From contig CACXHG010000270.1 of NCBI GenBank assembly GCA_902767355.1, positions 1-7,680 of the forward strand: DNA of 7,680 bases, given 5' to 3'. This document shows positions 1 through 6,094 of the stretch, one piece after another. This stretch comes from an uncultured Bacteroidia bacterium. GTDB lineage: Bacteria > Bacteroidota > Bacteroidia > Bacteroidales > UBA932. Below the pieces are notes generated by a model. It was not told where the DNA came from. It ran no database searches and was given only the letters and a program-made list of their open reading frames with translations. A program made the position numbers and the translations under genes. How positions within the stretch are numbered: position 1 is the first letter of the stretch; each line of letters opens with the position of its first letter.

Positions 1-9
1 AAACCCTTT

Positions 10-82
10 GGTGCCATAGCTCAGTTGGTAGAGCAAAGGACTGAAAATCCTTGTGTCCCTGGTTCAATTCCCGGTGGCACCA
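10..82 (+). tRNA. tRNA-Phe (anticodon GAA)
   Basis: The cloverleaf can be read directly. The 7-bp acceptor stem is GGTGCCA (10-16) with TGGCACC (75-81), and A82 is the discriminator base. The anticodon stem AAGGA/TCCTT (36-40 and 48-52) closes the loop CTGAAAA, which puts GAA at 43-45, so it reads Phe codons. The T loop is TTCAATT (63-69). The T stem has one non-canonical pair, T60 against C72. A 3'-terminal CCA is not encoded beyond the acceptor stem, as expected where CCA is added after transcription. The promoter would lie left of the window edge. An intrinsic terminator follows immediately. Confidence 0.96.
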
Positions 83-137
83 CAAAAAGAAGAAGGCCAA
101 AAGCCTTCTTTTTTTGTGGTGCCACCACAGGTGGCAC
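73..137. repeat. Three copies of the tRNA-Phe 3' end as direct and inverted repeats
   Basis: The octamer GGTGGCAC occurs at 73-80 inside the tRNA, as its reverse complement GTGCCACC at 119-126, and again in forward orientation at 130-137. The inverted copy can therefore pair either with the tRNA 3' end, extending the terminator to about 23 bp, or with the third copy, giving a perfect 8-bp hairpin with loop ACA at 127-129. The two structures exclude each other. The direct repeat could also be a trace of an old tRNA-3'-end integration event, but no integrase is present. Confidence 0.7.
84..116 (+). terminator. Intrinsic terminator of tRNA-Phe
   Basis: The hairpin AGAAGGC-CAAAA-GCCTTCT (stem 88-97 with 103-112, loop 98-102) is followed by a run of T (109-115) and preceded by an A run, the classic form of a rho-independent terminator. 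The stem continues outward: with one bulged A at 84, bases 73-83 of the tRNA 3' end pair with 116-126. The inner hairpin alone is enough to explain termination. Confidence 0.85.
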
Positions 138-146
138 TTATAATTA

Positions 147-180
147 CCCATCCCCCAACCCCCTTCCCAGGAAGGGGGCT
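147..180 (-). repeat. Short REP-like C-rich/G-rich hairpin, copy 1
   Basis: A C-rich arm at 159-166 pairs with a G-rich arm at 171-178 (8 bp), flanked on the left by the string CCCATCCCCCAA. Read on the minus strand the order is AGCC, hairpin, TTGGG, G-run, which is the same order as the longer element at 5916-6041 on the plus strand. Assignment to one intergenic repeat family rests on this shared layout, not on a database match. It does not encode a protein. Confidence 0.55.
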
Positions 181-235
181 TGTTTCCGTAACGTTTCCGT
201 CTTCAAGTTCAAGACCCCCGCGGCGCGAGGCGCCG

Positions 236-258
236 GCCGCAGCAATGCGGCTTTTTTT
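236..258 (+). terminator. Intrinsic terminator with GCAA tetraloop
   Basis: A 6-bp stem GCCGCA/TGCGGC (236-241 with 246-251) is closed by a GCAA loop of the stable GNRA class and followed at once by seven T residues (252-258). No gene is visible between the tRNA terminator and this site, so it may be a second-line terminator for tRNA-Phe read-through or the end of a short unannotated transcript from the 140-235 region. Confidence 0.7.
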
Positions 259-322
259 GTGCGCCTTGAGTTATAAACGGGATATCTCTGCATTTACCCA
301 TTACTACGAAGCATTTTTTATT

Positions 323-883
323 ATGAAGCAGTATTTATTCATTTTCGCAGCTGCGCTTGTAATGTGCGCAACATCTGTGGGCGCAGAGGCGCAGGACAAA
401 CGAGAGAAAGGATATTTGCAGGCGATTGTGAGCGCAACCGACGGCACCATAGGCTTTAACGACCGTATCACGGCAAACATATCTGTAGGCTGGAGATTCA
501 ACAAGGGCAACTATCTTGGAATAGGCAGTGGACTGCACTGGGACAGACAATTCTACGGTATGGCCCACGGCCCGGCACAGCATACTCCCTGGCTTAAGTC
601 TATCCCTCTTTATTTAGATTACATCCATTATTTCAACTTCAAGAAATGCCCCTGGCTATCCATATACCTTGGGCAAGAAATCGGCGGCAATTATTTCCTT
701 GATATGCACGAGGGCGCCGATCCCGAGCGTTTCGGATATCTCCGTCCGTACACCAATACCAAGTGCGGCGTTGACATAGGATTCAATAAGTATGTCGGGC
801 TCGACCTCGGCCTTGGTCTGATCACCATCCCTCAGGCTTGGCAGACAACGGTTATCGGACCTTCTATCGGCCTGCGTTTCTAA
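323..883 (+). CDS. Small secreted protein, probable outer-membrane beta-barrel
   Basis: This encodes 186 aa. The ATG at 323 is preferred over upstream in-frame starts because it places a signal peptide at the N terminus: a basic start (MKQ), a hydrophobic stretch at residues 4-20, and a likely signal peptidase I site AEA|QD after residue 23. The Cys at 15 is not a good lipobox because Met precedes it. The mature part shows short amphipathic strands rich in Gly and aromatic residues, for example NYLGIGSGLHW, SIPLYLDYIHYF and YVGLDLGLGLITI, and it ends in IGLRF with a terminal Phe, as is usual for barrels inserted by the BAM complex. Its length suits a small barrel of roughly eight strands. No specific family or ligand can be named. 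There is no Shine-Dalgarno sequence. A weak promoter match (TTG at 266-268, TGCATTTA at 289-296) may serve it. Confidence 0.8.
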   Translation: MKQYLFIFAAALVMCATSVGAEAQDKREKGYLQAIVSATDGTIGFNDRITANISVGWRFNKGNYLGIGSGLHWDRQFYGMAHGPAQHTPWLKSIPLYLDYIHYFNFKKCPWLSIYLGQEIGGNYFLDMHEGADPERFGYLRPYTNTKCGVDIGFNKYVGLDLGLGLITIPQAWQTTVIGPSIGLRF

Positions 884-909
884 GTAAAACGCAACCATAT
901 AAACCTTTA

Positions 910-947
910 AACGGCATCCTACACTTGTAGGATGCCGTTATATTTTG
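910..947 (+). terminator. Strong hairpin terminator after the barrel gene
   Basis: A perfect 13-bp stem (910-922 with 927-939) has a 4-nt loop ACTT and is followed by ATATTTTG. It lies 26 nt after the stop codon of the upstream gene. It overlaps the -33 region of the next promoter, whose TTG sits at the loop and first 3' base (925-927), so the end of one unit and the start of the next are packed together. Confidence 0.75.
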
Positions 948-955
948 TACCTTTG
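925..955 (+). promoter_or_regulatory. Bacteroidota-type promoter of the lipoprotein operon
   Basis: TACCTTTG at 948-955 matches the -7 consensus TAnnTTTG exactly, and TTG at 925-927 lies 20 nt upstream as the -33 element. Both the sequences and the spacing fit the housekeeping sigma factor of Bacteroidota. The ATG at 963 begins only 7 nt after the -7 box, so the message would have almost no 5' leader. No other convincing promoter is seen before the second or third lipoprotein gene. Confidence 0.75.
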
Positions 956-962
956 GCATACT

Positions 963-2603
963 ATGAAAAAAACCATATTCTTGATTCCTATCGCCTGCAT
1001 TCTTGTTTTGGCAGGTTGTAAACAGGCCTCCCAGGCCCCTGTGATGACCCCCAGGATTTCCGTTTACAACTCTCAGGGACTGCCCGGTCCCGAGCATAGC
1101 CGTGGCCACCAGGTCATTCTGGATCACGAAGTTCAAGTCAAGGACGGTTGGCTGCAGCCCTGGCTGAACTATGACAGCCTAATGGTGTGGTCCATGAATT
1201 TCCTTATCGACGGCCCCCTGTTCGACATGCCCGAAGGCCTGCTCCCGGGCTACATCGTGACATCTTCTTTCGGAACTTACAGGGGAGCCTATGTAGAGGT
1301 CCTGCCGGAGGACCGCATATACCGCGAGCGCCGGGTAGTCAACAATCAGGGCAGCAACGCATATTTCGCGATGAAGTTGTTCCGCTATTATTATCCTTAT
1401 ACGGGTGACATAAGGGCGCTGGTGCCCGTGAAGGACCTGCTGGACAGGATGCTGATGTTCTTAACGCCCGATGACTGGGCCTGGCCCGGGATGGTCCGCA
1501 CCCAGGACAACGACGATCCCGACGGAATCTATATGGACGAACGGCTTGAGCCGGACAAGGCCGCCATGGTCGGCATAGCATATATGGATTATGCGCTCTT
1601 TTCCGGAGAAAAGAAATATGCGGCTATGGGCGATCATATAGCCGAGCTGCTCCTGGCCAACATCAAAGAAGGCACAGACAAGGAATCCCCGCTGCCCTTC
1701 AGGGTGAATATGCGCACCGGCGAGGCCGAGGATGCCTATACTTCGGATATGATTTTTGTGGTAGATTTCTTTGACAAGATTCTCGCAAGCGACACCTCCC
1801 TGGACAAGGAATTGGTCAAGGCCAAGCGGGATCAGGTCTTTGGCTGGATAATGGAAAATCCCGTAAAGAACTGCCTGTGGTCCGGATATTTTGAGGATAT
1901 CGACAGCGATTGCCTGACCAATATGAACCAGTTCGCACCCCTGGAGACCGCCCGTTATCTGCTCAACCATCCCGAATGTTGCGAGGATTACAAGCAGGTC
2001 GTGCTGGATCTGCTGGCATTTGTCAAGGGGCGTTTCGGCGGCACCGTGCGTTTCGGCGGCGTCAGCATCTGCGAGCAGGACGACTGCTTCCTTGAGATGA
2101 GCAGCCACACTGCCCGCTACGGCTCCGTGCTCGCCCGCTGGGCCCGCGAAACGGGCTGTGATTTTGCAAAGAATGAGGCTCTCGCCACCCTGGCCCTTGC
2201 CGAGTATTCGGCTTACAACCACACCTCCAAGGGCAATATCTCGGTCAATTCAGTGGGCATAGAGTGGTATCCTATATGGTATTCCGACAGCTATTTCGAC
2301 TACCTGCCGCACTACTTCGACGGCATGCAAGCCTTCCCGGAGATTATTCCCGAGGGCACCGACCACATCTTCAGCACCAGCTGCATGCTTAAAGACGTGC
2401 AATACGGCCCCGGCAGCGTCAAATATACCGCACTGGAGCCCTCTGGCACAGAACGCCTGAAACTGTCGTTCACCCCCAAAGTGCTCTCCGGCGGCAAGCC
2501 GCTCGACAAATCCGCCTGGACATTCGGCCGCTGGAACGACTGCGCGGGCATCCTCACCATCAATCGCAAGGATGTCACCGATATCGAAATCGTGAAAGAA
2601 TAA
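963..2603 (+). CDS. Lipoprotein paralog 1, putative alpha/alpha-toroid protein of unknown function
   Basis: This encodes 546 aa. The ATG at 963 gives a textbook lipoprotein signal (MKKTIF, hydrophobic core, lipobox LAGC with lipidated Cys19). The mature protein starts C-K-Q-A-S and lacks an acidic surface-export signal just after the Cys, so periplasmic or surface exposure is open. The body (about residues 60-450) looks like serial helical hairpins, with conserved patches WLNYDSLMVWSMNF (68-80), NNQGSNAYFAMK (127-138), RTQDNDDPDG (179-188), DERLEPDKAAM (192-202), NQFAPLETARYLL (322-334), SSHTARYGSVLARWARETG (380-398) and SDSYFDYLPH (441-450). The tail (about 470-546) looks beta-rich. This pattern recalls (alpha/alpha)6 glycan-active enzymes, but I do not recognise the family or assign catalytic residues. 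It has five Cys not shared by all copies (304, 317, 339, 370, 527). First gene of a three-gene operon; the next start is 5 nt away. Confidence 0.85.
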   Translation: MKKTIFLIPIACILVLAGCKQASQAPVMTPRISVYNSQGLPGPEHSRGHQVILDHEVQVKDGWLQPWLNYDSLMVWSMNFLIDGPLFDMPEGLLPGYIVTSSFGTYRGAYVEVLPEDRIYRERRVVNNQGSNAYFAMKLFRYYYPYTGDIRALVPVKDLLDRMLMFLTPDDWAWPGMVRTQDNDDPDGIYMDERLEPDKAAMVGIAYMDYALFSGEKKYAAMGDHIAELLLANIKEGTDKESPLPFRVNMRTGEAEDAYTSDMIFVVDFFDKILASDTSLDKELVKAKRDQVFGWIMENPVKNCLWSGYFEDIDSDCLTNMNQFAPLETARYLLNHPECCEDYKQVVLDLLAFVKGRFGGTVRFGGVSICEQDDCFLEMSSHTARYGSVLARWARETGCDFAKNEALATLALAEYSAYNHTSKGNISVNSVGIEWYPIWYSDSYFDYLPHYFDGMQAFPEIIPEGTDHIFSTSCMLKDVQYGPGSVKYTALEPSGTERLKLSFTPKVLSGGKPLDKSAWTFGRWNDCAGILTINRKDVTDIEIVKE

Positions 2604-2608
2604 GCAGT

Positions 2609-4240
2609 ATGAAAAGATTTTTGATTCCGCTTGTCTGCATACTTGCCCTGGCAGGCTGCAGGCAGGCCTCCCAGGTACCGGTGATGACCCCCAGGATTCA
2701 CGGCTATAACGTGCAAGGTCTCCCCGGGCCGGACTTTTCAGATTATGAGCATAGCATTTTCGATCACTATTTTAAAGTAAAAGACGGCTGGCTGCAGCCC
2801 TGTCTGAACTATGATAGCCTCATGGTCTGGTCCATGAACTTCTTGCTGGACGGTCCGGTGGTTAAAACGGAAGAAGGCTTGCTCCCCGGCTATCTTGTGA
2901 CTGCTTCTTATGAGATAAAGCGTATGGTCTTTCCAGATCTGCTGACCAAAGACCGCATCTGGAGCGGCAACCTGTATCCCAACAATCAGGGCGGCAACGC
3001 ATATTTTGCGATGAAACTTTTCCGCTATTACTATCCTTACACAGGAGACATAAGGGCGTTGGTGCCTGTCAAGAACCTGCTGGACAGGATGCTGATGTTC
3101 TTAACGCCCGATGACTGGGCCTGGCCCGCTATGGTCCGCACCCAGGACAATGATGACCCGGACGGCATCTACCTTGACGAAAGGCTGGAGCCTGACAAGG
3201 CCGCAATGGTGGGCATTGCATATATGGATTATGCCGAATTCAGCGGAGAGCAGAAGTACGCAGCGATTGCAGAGCATATTGCCGAGTTGCTTCTGACCAA
3301 TATCAAAGAAGGCAGCGACAAGGCTTCTCCGCTGCCGTTCAGGCTGAATATGCGCACCGGCGAGGTAGAAGACCAATACACTGCCAATATGATCTTCGTG
3401 GTGGAATTCTTAGACAAGATTCTCGCCAGCGATATGTCCCTGGACATGGCCCAGGTCAAGGCAAAGCGAGACCTGGTGTTCGACTGGATAATGGAATATC
3501 CCATGAAAACAGACTTCTGGTCCGGCTACTTCGAGGATATTAGAAGTAACCGGACCAATATCAACCAGTTCTCCCCTATGGAAACTGCCAGGTATCTGCT
3601 GGCTAATCCGGGTGCCTGCAAAGCTTACAAGCAGATTGTCTTGGACCTGCTGGCCTTTGTGAAGGGCCGTTTCGGGGGCATCGTGCGTTTTGGCGGTGTA
3701 GGCATTAAAGAGCAGGATGCCTGCTATTACGAAATGAGCAGCCATACTGCGCGCTACGGCTCCGTGCTGGCCCGCTGGGCTCGCGAGACAGGCTGCGAGC
3801 AGGCGAAGAATGAGGCCCTTGCCACAATGGCCCTTGCCGAATATACGGCATATAACGATACATCCAAGGACAATATCGCCGTCAACTCTACCGGTATGGA
3901 ATGGGCAGGGGTATGGTATTCCGACAGCTATTTCGACTATCTGCCGCATTTCTTTGAGGCTATGGCCGCCTGGCCGGAAATCATTCCCGAGGGCACAGAC
4001 CATATTTTCAGCACCACTTGTATGCTTAAAGACGTGCAGTACGCACCCGGCAGTGTCAGATACACCGCCCTTGAGGCAGACGGCACGGAGCACCTGAAGC
4101 TCTCTTTCAAACCGAAAGTGCTCTCCGGCGGCAAGCCTCTGGCCAAATCTGCCTGGACGTTCGGACGCTGGAATGACAGCGACAACATCCTCACAATCAA
4201 CCGTACGGATGTCACTGATATAGAAATCGTGAAAGAATAA
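2609..4240 (+). CDS. Lipoprotein paralog 2, putative alpha/alpha-toroid protein of unknown function
   Basis: This encodes 543 aa and is a clear tandem duplicate of its neighbours, colinear along its whole length. The lipoprotein signal is MKRFLIPLVCILALAGC with lipidated Cys17, followed by R-Q-A-S. Scaffold motifs of the family are kept, including NNQGGNAYFAMK (125-136), RTQDNDDPDG and SDSYFDYLPH. It differs by one deleted residue in the stretch before NINQFSPMETARY (SNRTN instead of SNLLTN in copy 3). Cys65 replaces a Trp that both sister proteins have in WLQPWLNYD. From GPVVKTEEGLLPGY to NNQGG it is much closer to copy 3 than to copy 1. It lies 5 nt after copy 1 with no Shine-Dalgarno sequence or promoter between them, so it is probably translated from the same mRNA. 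Function is unknown. Confidence 0.85.
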   Translation: MKRFLIPLVCILALAGCRQASQVPVMTPRIHGYNVQGLPGPDFSDYEHSIFDHYFKVKDGWLQPCLNYDSLMVWSMNFLLDGPVVKTEEGLLPGYLVTASYEIKRMVFPDLLTKDRIWSGNLYPNNQGGNAYFAMKLFRYYYPYTGDIRALVPVKNLLDRMLMFLTPDDWAWPAMVRTQDNDDPDGIYLDERLEPDKAAMVGIAYMDYAEFSGEQKYAAIAEHIAELLLTNIKEGSDKASPLPFRLNMRTGEVEDQYTANMIFVVEFLDKILASDMSLDMAQVKAKRDLVFDWIMEYPMKTDFWSGYFEDIRSNRTNINQFSPMETARYLLANPGACKAYKQIVLDLLAFVKGRFGGIVRFGGVGIKEQDACYYEMSSHTARYGSVLARWARETGCEQAKNEALATMALAEYTAYNDTSKDNIAVNSTGMEWAGVWYSDSYFDYLPHFFEAMAAWPEIIPEGTDHIFSTTCMLKDVQYAPGSVRYTALEADGTEHLKLSFKPKVLSGGKPLAKSAWTFGRWNDSDNILTINRTDVTDIEIVKE

Positions 4241-4245
4241 GCAAT

Positions 4246-5880
4246 ATGAAAAGGTTTTTGGTTCCGCTTGCCGTCGTGCTTGCTCTTGTCGGCTGCAGGC
4301 AGGTCTCGCAGGATTCTCAGATGACCCCCAGGATACCTGTGTACAACTCTCAAGGGCTTCCCGGTCCGGAATTTTCGGGTATCCAGCAGAACATCTTTGA
4401 CCACCCTGTATCCCTTAAAGACGGCTGGCTGCAGCCCTGGCTGAACTACGACAGCCTGATGGTGTGGTCTATGAACTTTCTGCTGGACGGCCCGGTGGTG
4501 AAAACAGAAGAAGGGCTGCTCCCCGGCTACATTGTGACAGCTTCTTACGAGAAATGGGCGATGGTCTTTCCCGAGCTGCTGACCGAAGACCGCATCTGGA
4601 GCGGCAACCTGATACCCAACAACCAGGGCGGCAACGCATATTTCGCGATGAAGCTGTTCCGCTATTACTATCCTTATACAGGCGACATAAGGGCCTTGGA
4701 GCCCGTAAAGAACCTGCTGGACAGGATGCTGATGTTCTTAACGCCCGGCGACTGGGTCTGGCCCGCTATGGTCCGCACCCAGGACAACGAAGTCCAGGAC
4801 GGAATCTATATGGATGAGAGGCTGGAGCCGGACAAGGCCGCAATGGTGGGCATAGCCTTTATGGATTATGCCCGATATACCGGCCAGGAGAAATACGGCG
4901 AGATGGCGATGCACATAGCCCAGTTGCTGACAGAGAACATCAAGGAGGGCAGCGAAAAGGCTTCTCCGCTCCCTTTCAGGGTGAATATGCGCACCGGGGA
5001 GGTAGAGGATCCCTACACGTCCAATATGATTTTCGTGGTGGAATTCCTCGACAAGATTCTCGCCAGCAATGCGTCTCTGGACAAGGAACTGGTCCGTGCC
5101 AAGCGGGATCTGGTGTTCGACTGGATAATGGAGTATCCCATGAAAACCGGCCTCTGGTCTGGATATTTCGAAGATGTTGCCAGCAACCTGCTGACCAATA
5201 TAAATCAGTTCTCCCCGATGGAAACCGCCAGGTATCTGCTCGACAATCCTGCCGCCTGCAAAGATTACAAGCAGATTGTCCTGGACCTGCTGGGCTTTGT
5301 CAGGGGGCGTTTCGGAGGCGTTGTGCGCTATGGCGCCGCCAGTGTTGCAGAGCAGGACGCCTGCGATTATGAGATGGGCAGCCATACTGCAAGATACGGC
5401 TCCGTGCTGGCTCGCTGGGCCAGTGAGACTGGCTGCGAAAAGGCCAAGAAAGAGGCTCTTGCCACCCTGGCCCTTGCCGAATACACTGCATATAACAAGA
5501 CCTCCAAGGGCAATATCGCCGTCAACTCCACTGGCCTGTATTGGGCCGGGATATGGAATTCCGACAGCTATTTCGACTATCTGCCGCATTTCTTCGAAGG
5601 CATGGCCGCCTGGCCCGAGATTATCCCGGAAGGCACCGACCATATCTTCAGCACCAGCTGCATGCTTAAAGACGTGCAGTATGGCCCCGGCAGCGTTAAA
5701 TACACCGCCCTTGAGAGCCACGGCACCGAGCGCCTGAAACTGTCGTTCAAGCCCAAAGTGCTCTCCGGCGGCCAGCCGCTTGATAGATCCGCCTGGAGCT
5801 TCGGCCGCTGGAGAGGCTGCGACAACATCCTCACCATCAAGCGCAAGGGCGTCACCGACATCGAAATCGTGAGAGAGTAA
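4246..5880 (+). CDS. Lipoprotein paralog 3, putative alpha/alpha-toroid protein of unknown function
   Basis: This encodes 544 aa and is the third tandem copy. Its signal is MKRFLVPLAVVLALVGC with lipidated Cys17. The scaffold blocks are retained, but RTQDNDDPDG is altered to RTQDNEVQDG and SSHTARYG to GSHTARYG, so the acidic cluster that might have bound metal or substrate is not fully conserved. Cys at 338, 373, 397 and 472 align with Cys in both sisters. The variable patch near residues 43-57 (EFSGIQQNIFDHPVSL) differs from both. The junction with copy 2 (TAA, then GCAAT, then ATG) nearly equals the junction of copies 1 and 2 (TAA, GCAGT, ATG). It is the last gene of the operon; a repeat element and a bidirectional terminator follow. 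Function is unknown. Confidence 0.85.
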   Translation: MKRFLVPLAVVLALVGCRQVSQDSQMTPRIPVYNSQGLPGPEFSGIQQNIFDHPVSLKDGWLQPWLNYDSLMVWSMNFLLDGPVVKTEEGLLPGYIVTASYEKWAMVFPELLTEDRIWSGNLIPNNQGGNAYFAMKLFRYYYPYTGDIRALEPVKNLLDRMLMFLTPGDWVWPAMVRTQDNEVQDGIYMDERLEPDKAAMVGIAFMDYARYTGQEKYGEMAMHIAQLLTENIKEGSEKASPLPFRVNMRTGEVEDPYTSNMIFVVEFLDKILASNASLDKELVRAKRDLVFDWIMEYPMKTGLWSGYFEDVASNLLTNINQFSPMETARYLLDNPAACKDYKQIVLDLLGFVRGRFGGVVRYGAASVAEQDACDYEMGSHTARYGSVLARWASETGCEKAKKEALATLALAEYTAYNKTSKGNIAVNSTGLYWAGIWNSDSYFDYLPHFFEGMAAWPEIIPEGTDHIFSTSCMLKDVQYGPGSVKYTALESHGTERLKLSFKPKVLSGGQPLDRSAWSFGRWRGCDNILTIKRKGVTDIEIVRE

Positions 5881-5915
5881 TTGGTACAAGGCCAAAAAGC
5901 AGGCCTTTCGACGCA

Positions 5916-6041
5916 AAGCCCTCCCCTGAGGGGAGGGTTGGGAGGGGTAGCAATCGCCATCAGGCGATAGCGGAGCGCGTGCGGGAGGGTTGCAGAATGG
6001 CCAGCGCGAAGCGGCGGGGTTTGGGGCAGCGCCCCAGTATT
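5916..6041 (+). repeat. REP-like intergenic element with several hairpins, copy 2
   Basis: The non-coding stretch 5881-6089 after the lipoprotein operon contains a chain of short hairpins. CCCTCCCC/GGGGAGGG (5919-5926 with 5930-5937, loop TGA) is followed by TTGGGAGGGG. Next come ATCGCC/GGCGAT (5953-5958 with 5963-5968) and TGGGGC/GCCCCA (6022-6027 with 6031-6036). The layout is that of intergenic repeats I recall from Bacteroidales genomes, and the first part mirrors the element at 147-180. No ORF or RNA family is recognised in it. Boundaries are approximate. Confidence 0.6.
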
Positions 6042-6052
6042 ACAGGGCCTTT

Positions 6053-6094
6053 AGGCTCAAAAAGCCGGCCCATTGGGACCGGCTTTTTGAGCCT
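6053..6094. terminator. Bidirectional terminator between the lipoprotein operon and tRNA-Thr
   Basis: A 16-bp perfect stem pairs 6053-6068 with 6079-6094; CCC/GGG in the apex can add three pairs. The core has the form AAAAAGCCGG...CCGGCTTTTT, which works as a rho-independent terminator in both directions. It can end the plus-strand lipoprotein mRNA and the minus-strand tRNA-Thr transcript. Its outer right arm (6090-6094) is the 3' end of the tRNA itself. Confidence 0.8.

Larger units (their letters stand above)
963..5880 (+). repeat. Tandem triplication of a 1.64-kb gene unit
   Basis: Start-to-start distances are 1646 nt (copies 1 to 2) and 1637 nt (copies 2 to 3). The unit includes the 5-nt spacer, so it was probably duplicated by unequal recombination in phase with the reading frames. 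A 36-nt tract beginning ACCTGCTGGACAGG is identical in all three copies at 1435-1470, 3075-3110 and 4712-4747. Confidence 0.85.

Noticed and set aside
53..322. In-frame N-terminal extension of the 323-883 gene back to position 53
   Set aside because: It would run through the tRNA, two terminators and a hairpin repeat. The ATG at 323 begins a proper signal peptide.
945..962. TTG start at 945 for the first lipoprotein
   Set aside because: It overlaps the promoter -7 box and adds residues before MKKTIF; the ATG at 963 gives the canonical lipoprotein signal seen in the two sister genes.
963..5880. Polysaccharide utilisation locus assignment
   Set aside because: No SusC/SusD-like genes, sensor or recognisable glycoside hydrolase occur in the window. 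Only the lipoprotein signals and toroid-like look point that way, which is too little.
5888..5908. Weak hairpin AAGGCC/GGCCTT directly after the third lipoprotein
   Set aside because: It has only 6 bp with an 8-nt loop and three T residues; the bidirectional terminator at 6053-6094 is much stronger. It may be a minor or decayed terminator.
4738..5916. Long antisense open frame (392 codons) opposite lipoprotein 3, with shorter counterparts opposite copies 1 (1461-2222) and 2 (3410-4093)
   Set aside because: They are in the same register opposite real genes and follow from codon bias of the sense strand. The peptides have no domain pattern, and the longest runs into the intergenic repeat.
5919..6036. 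CRISPR array or structured ncRNA in the repeat region
   Set aside because: The hairpins differ from one another, with no repeated unit at regular spacing. The G-rich palindromes fit an intergenic REP-like element better.
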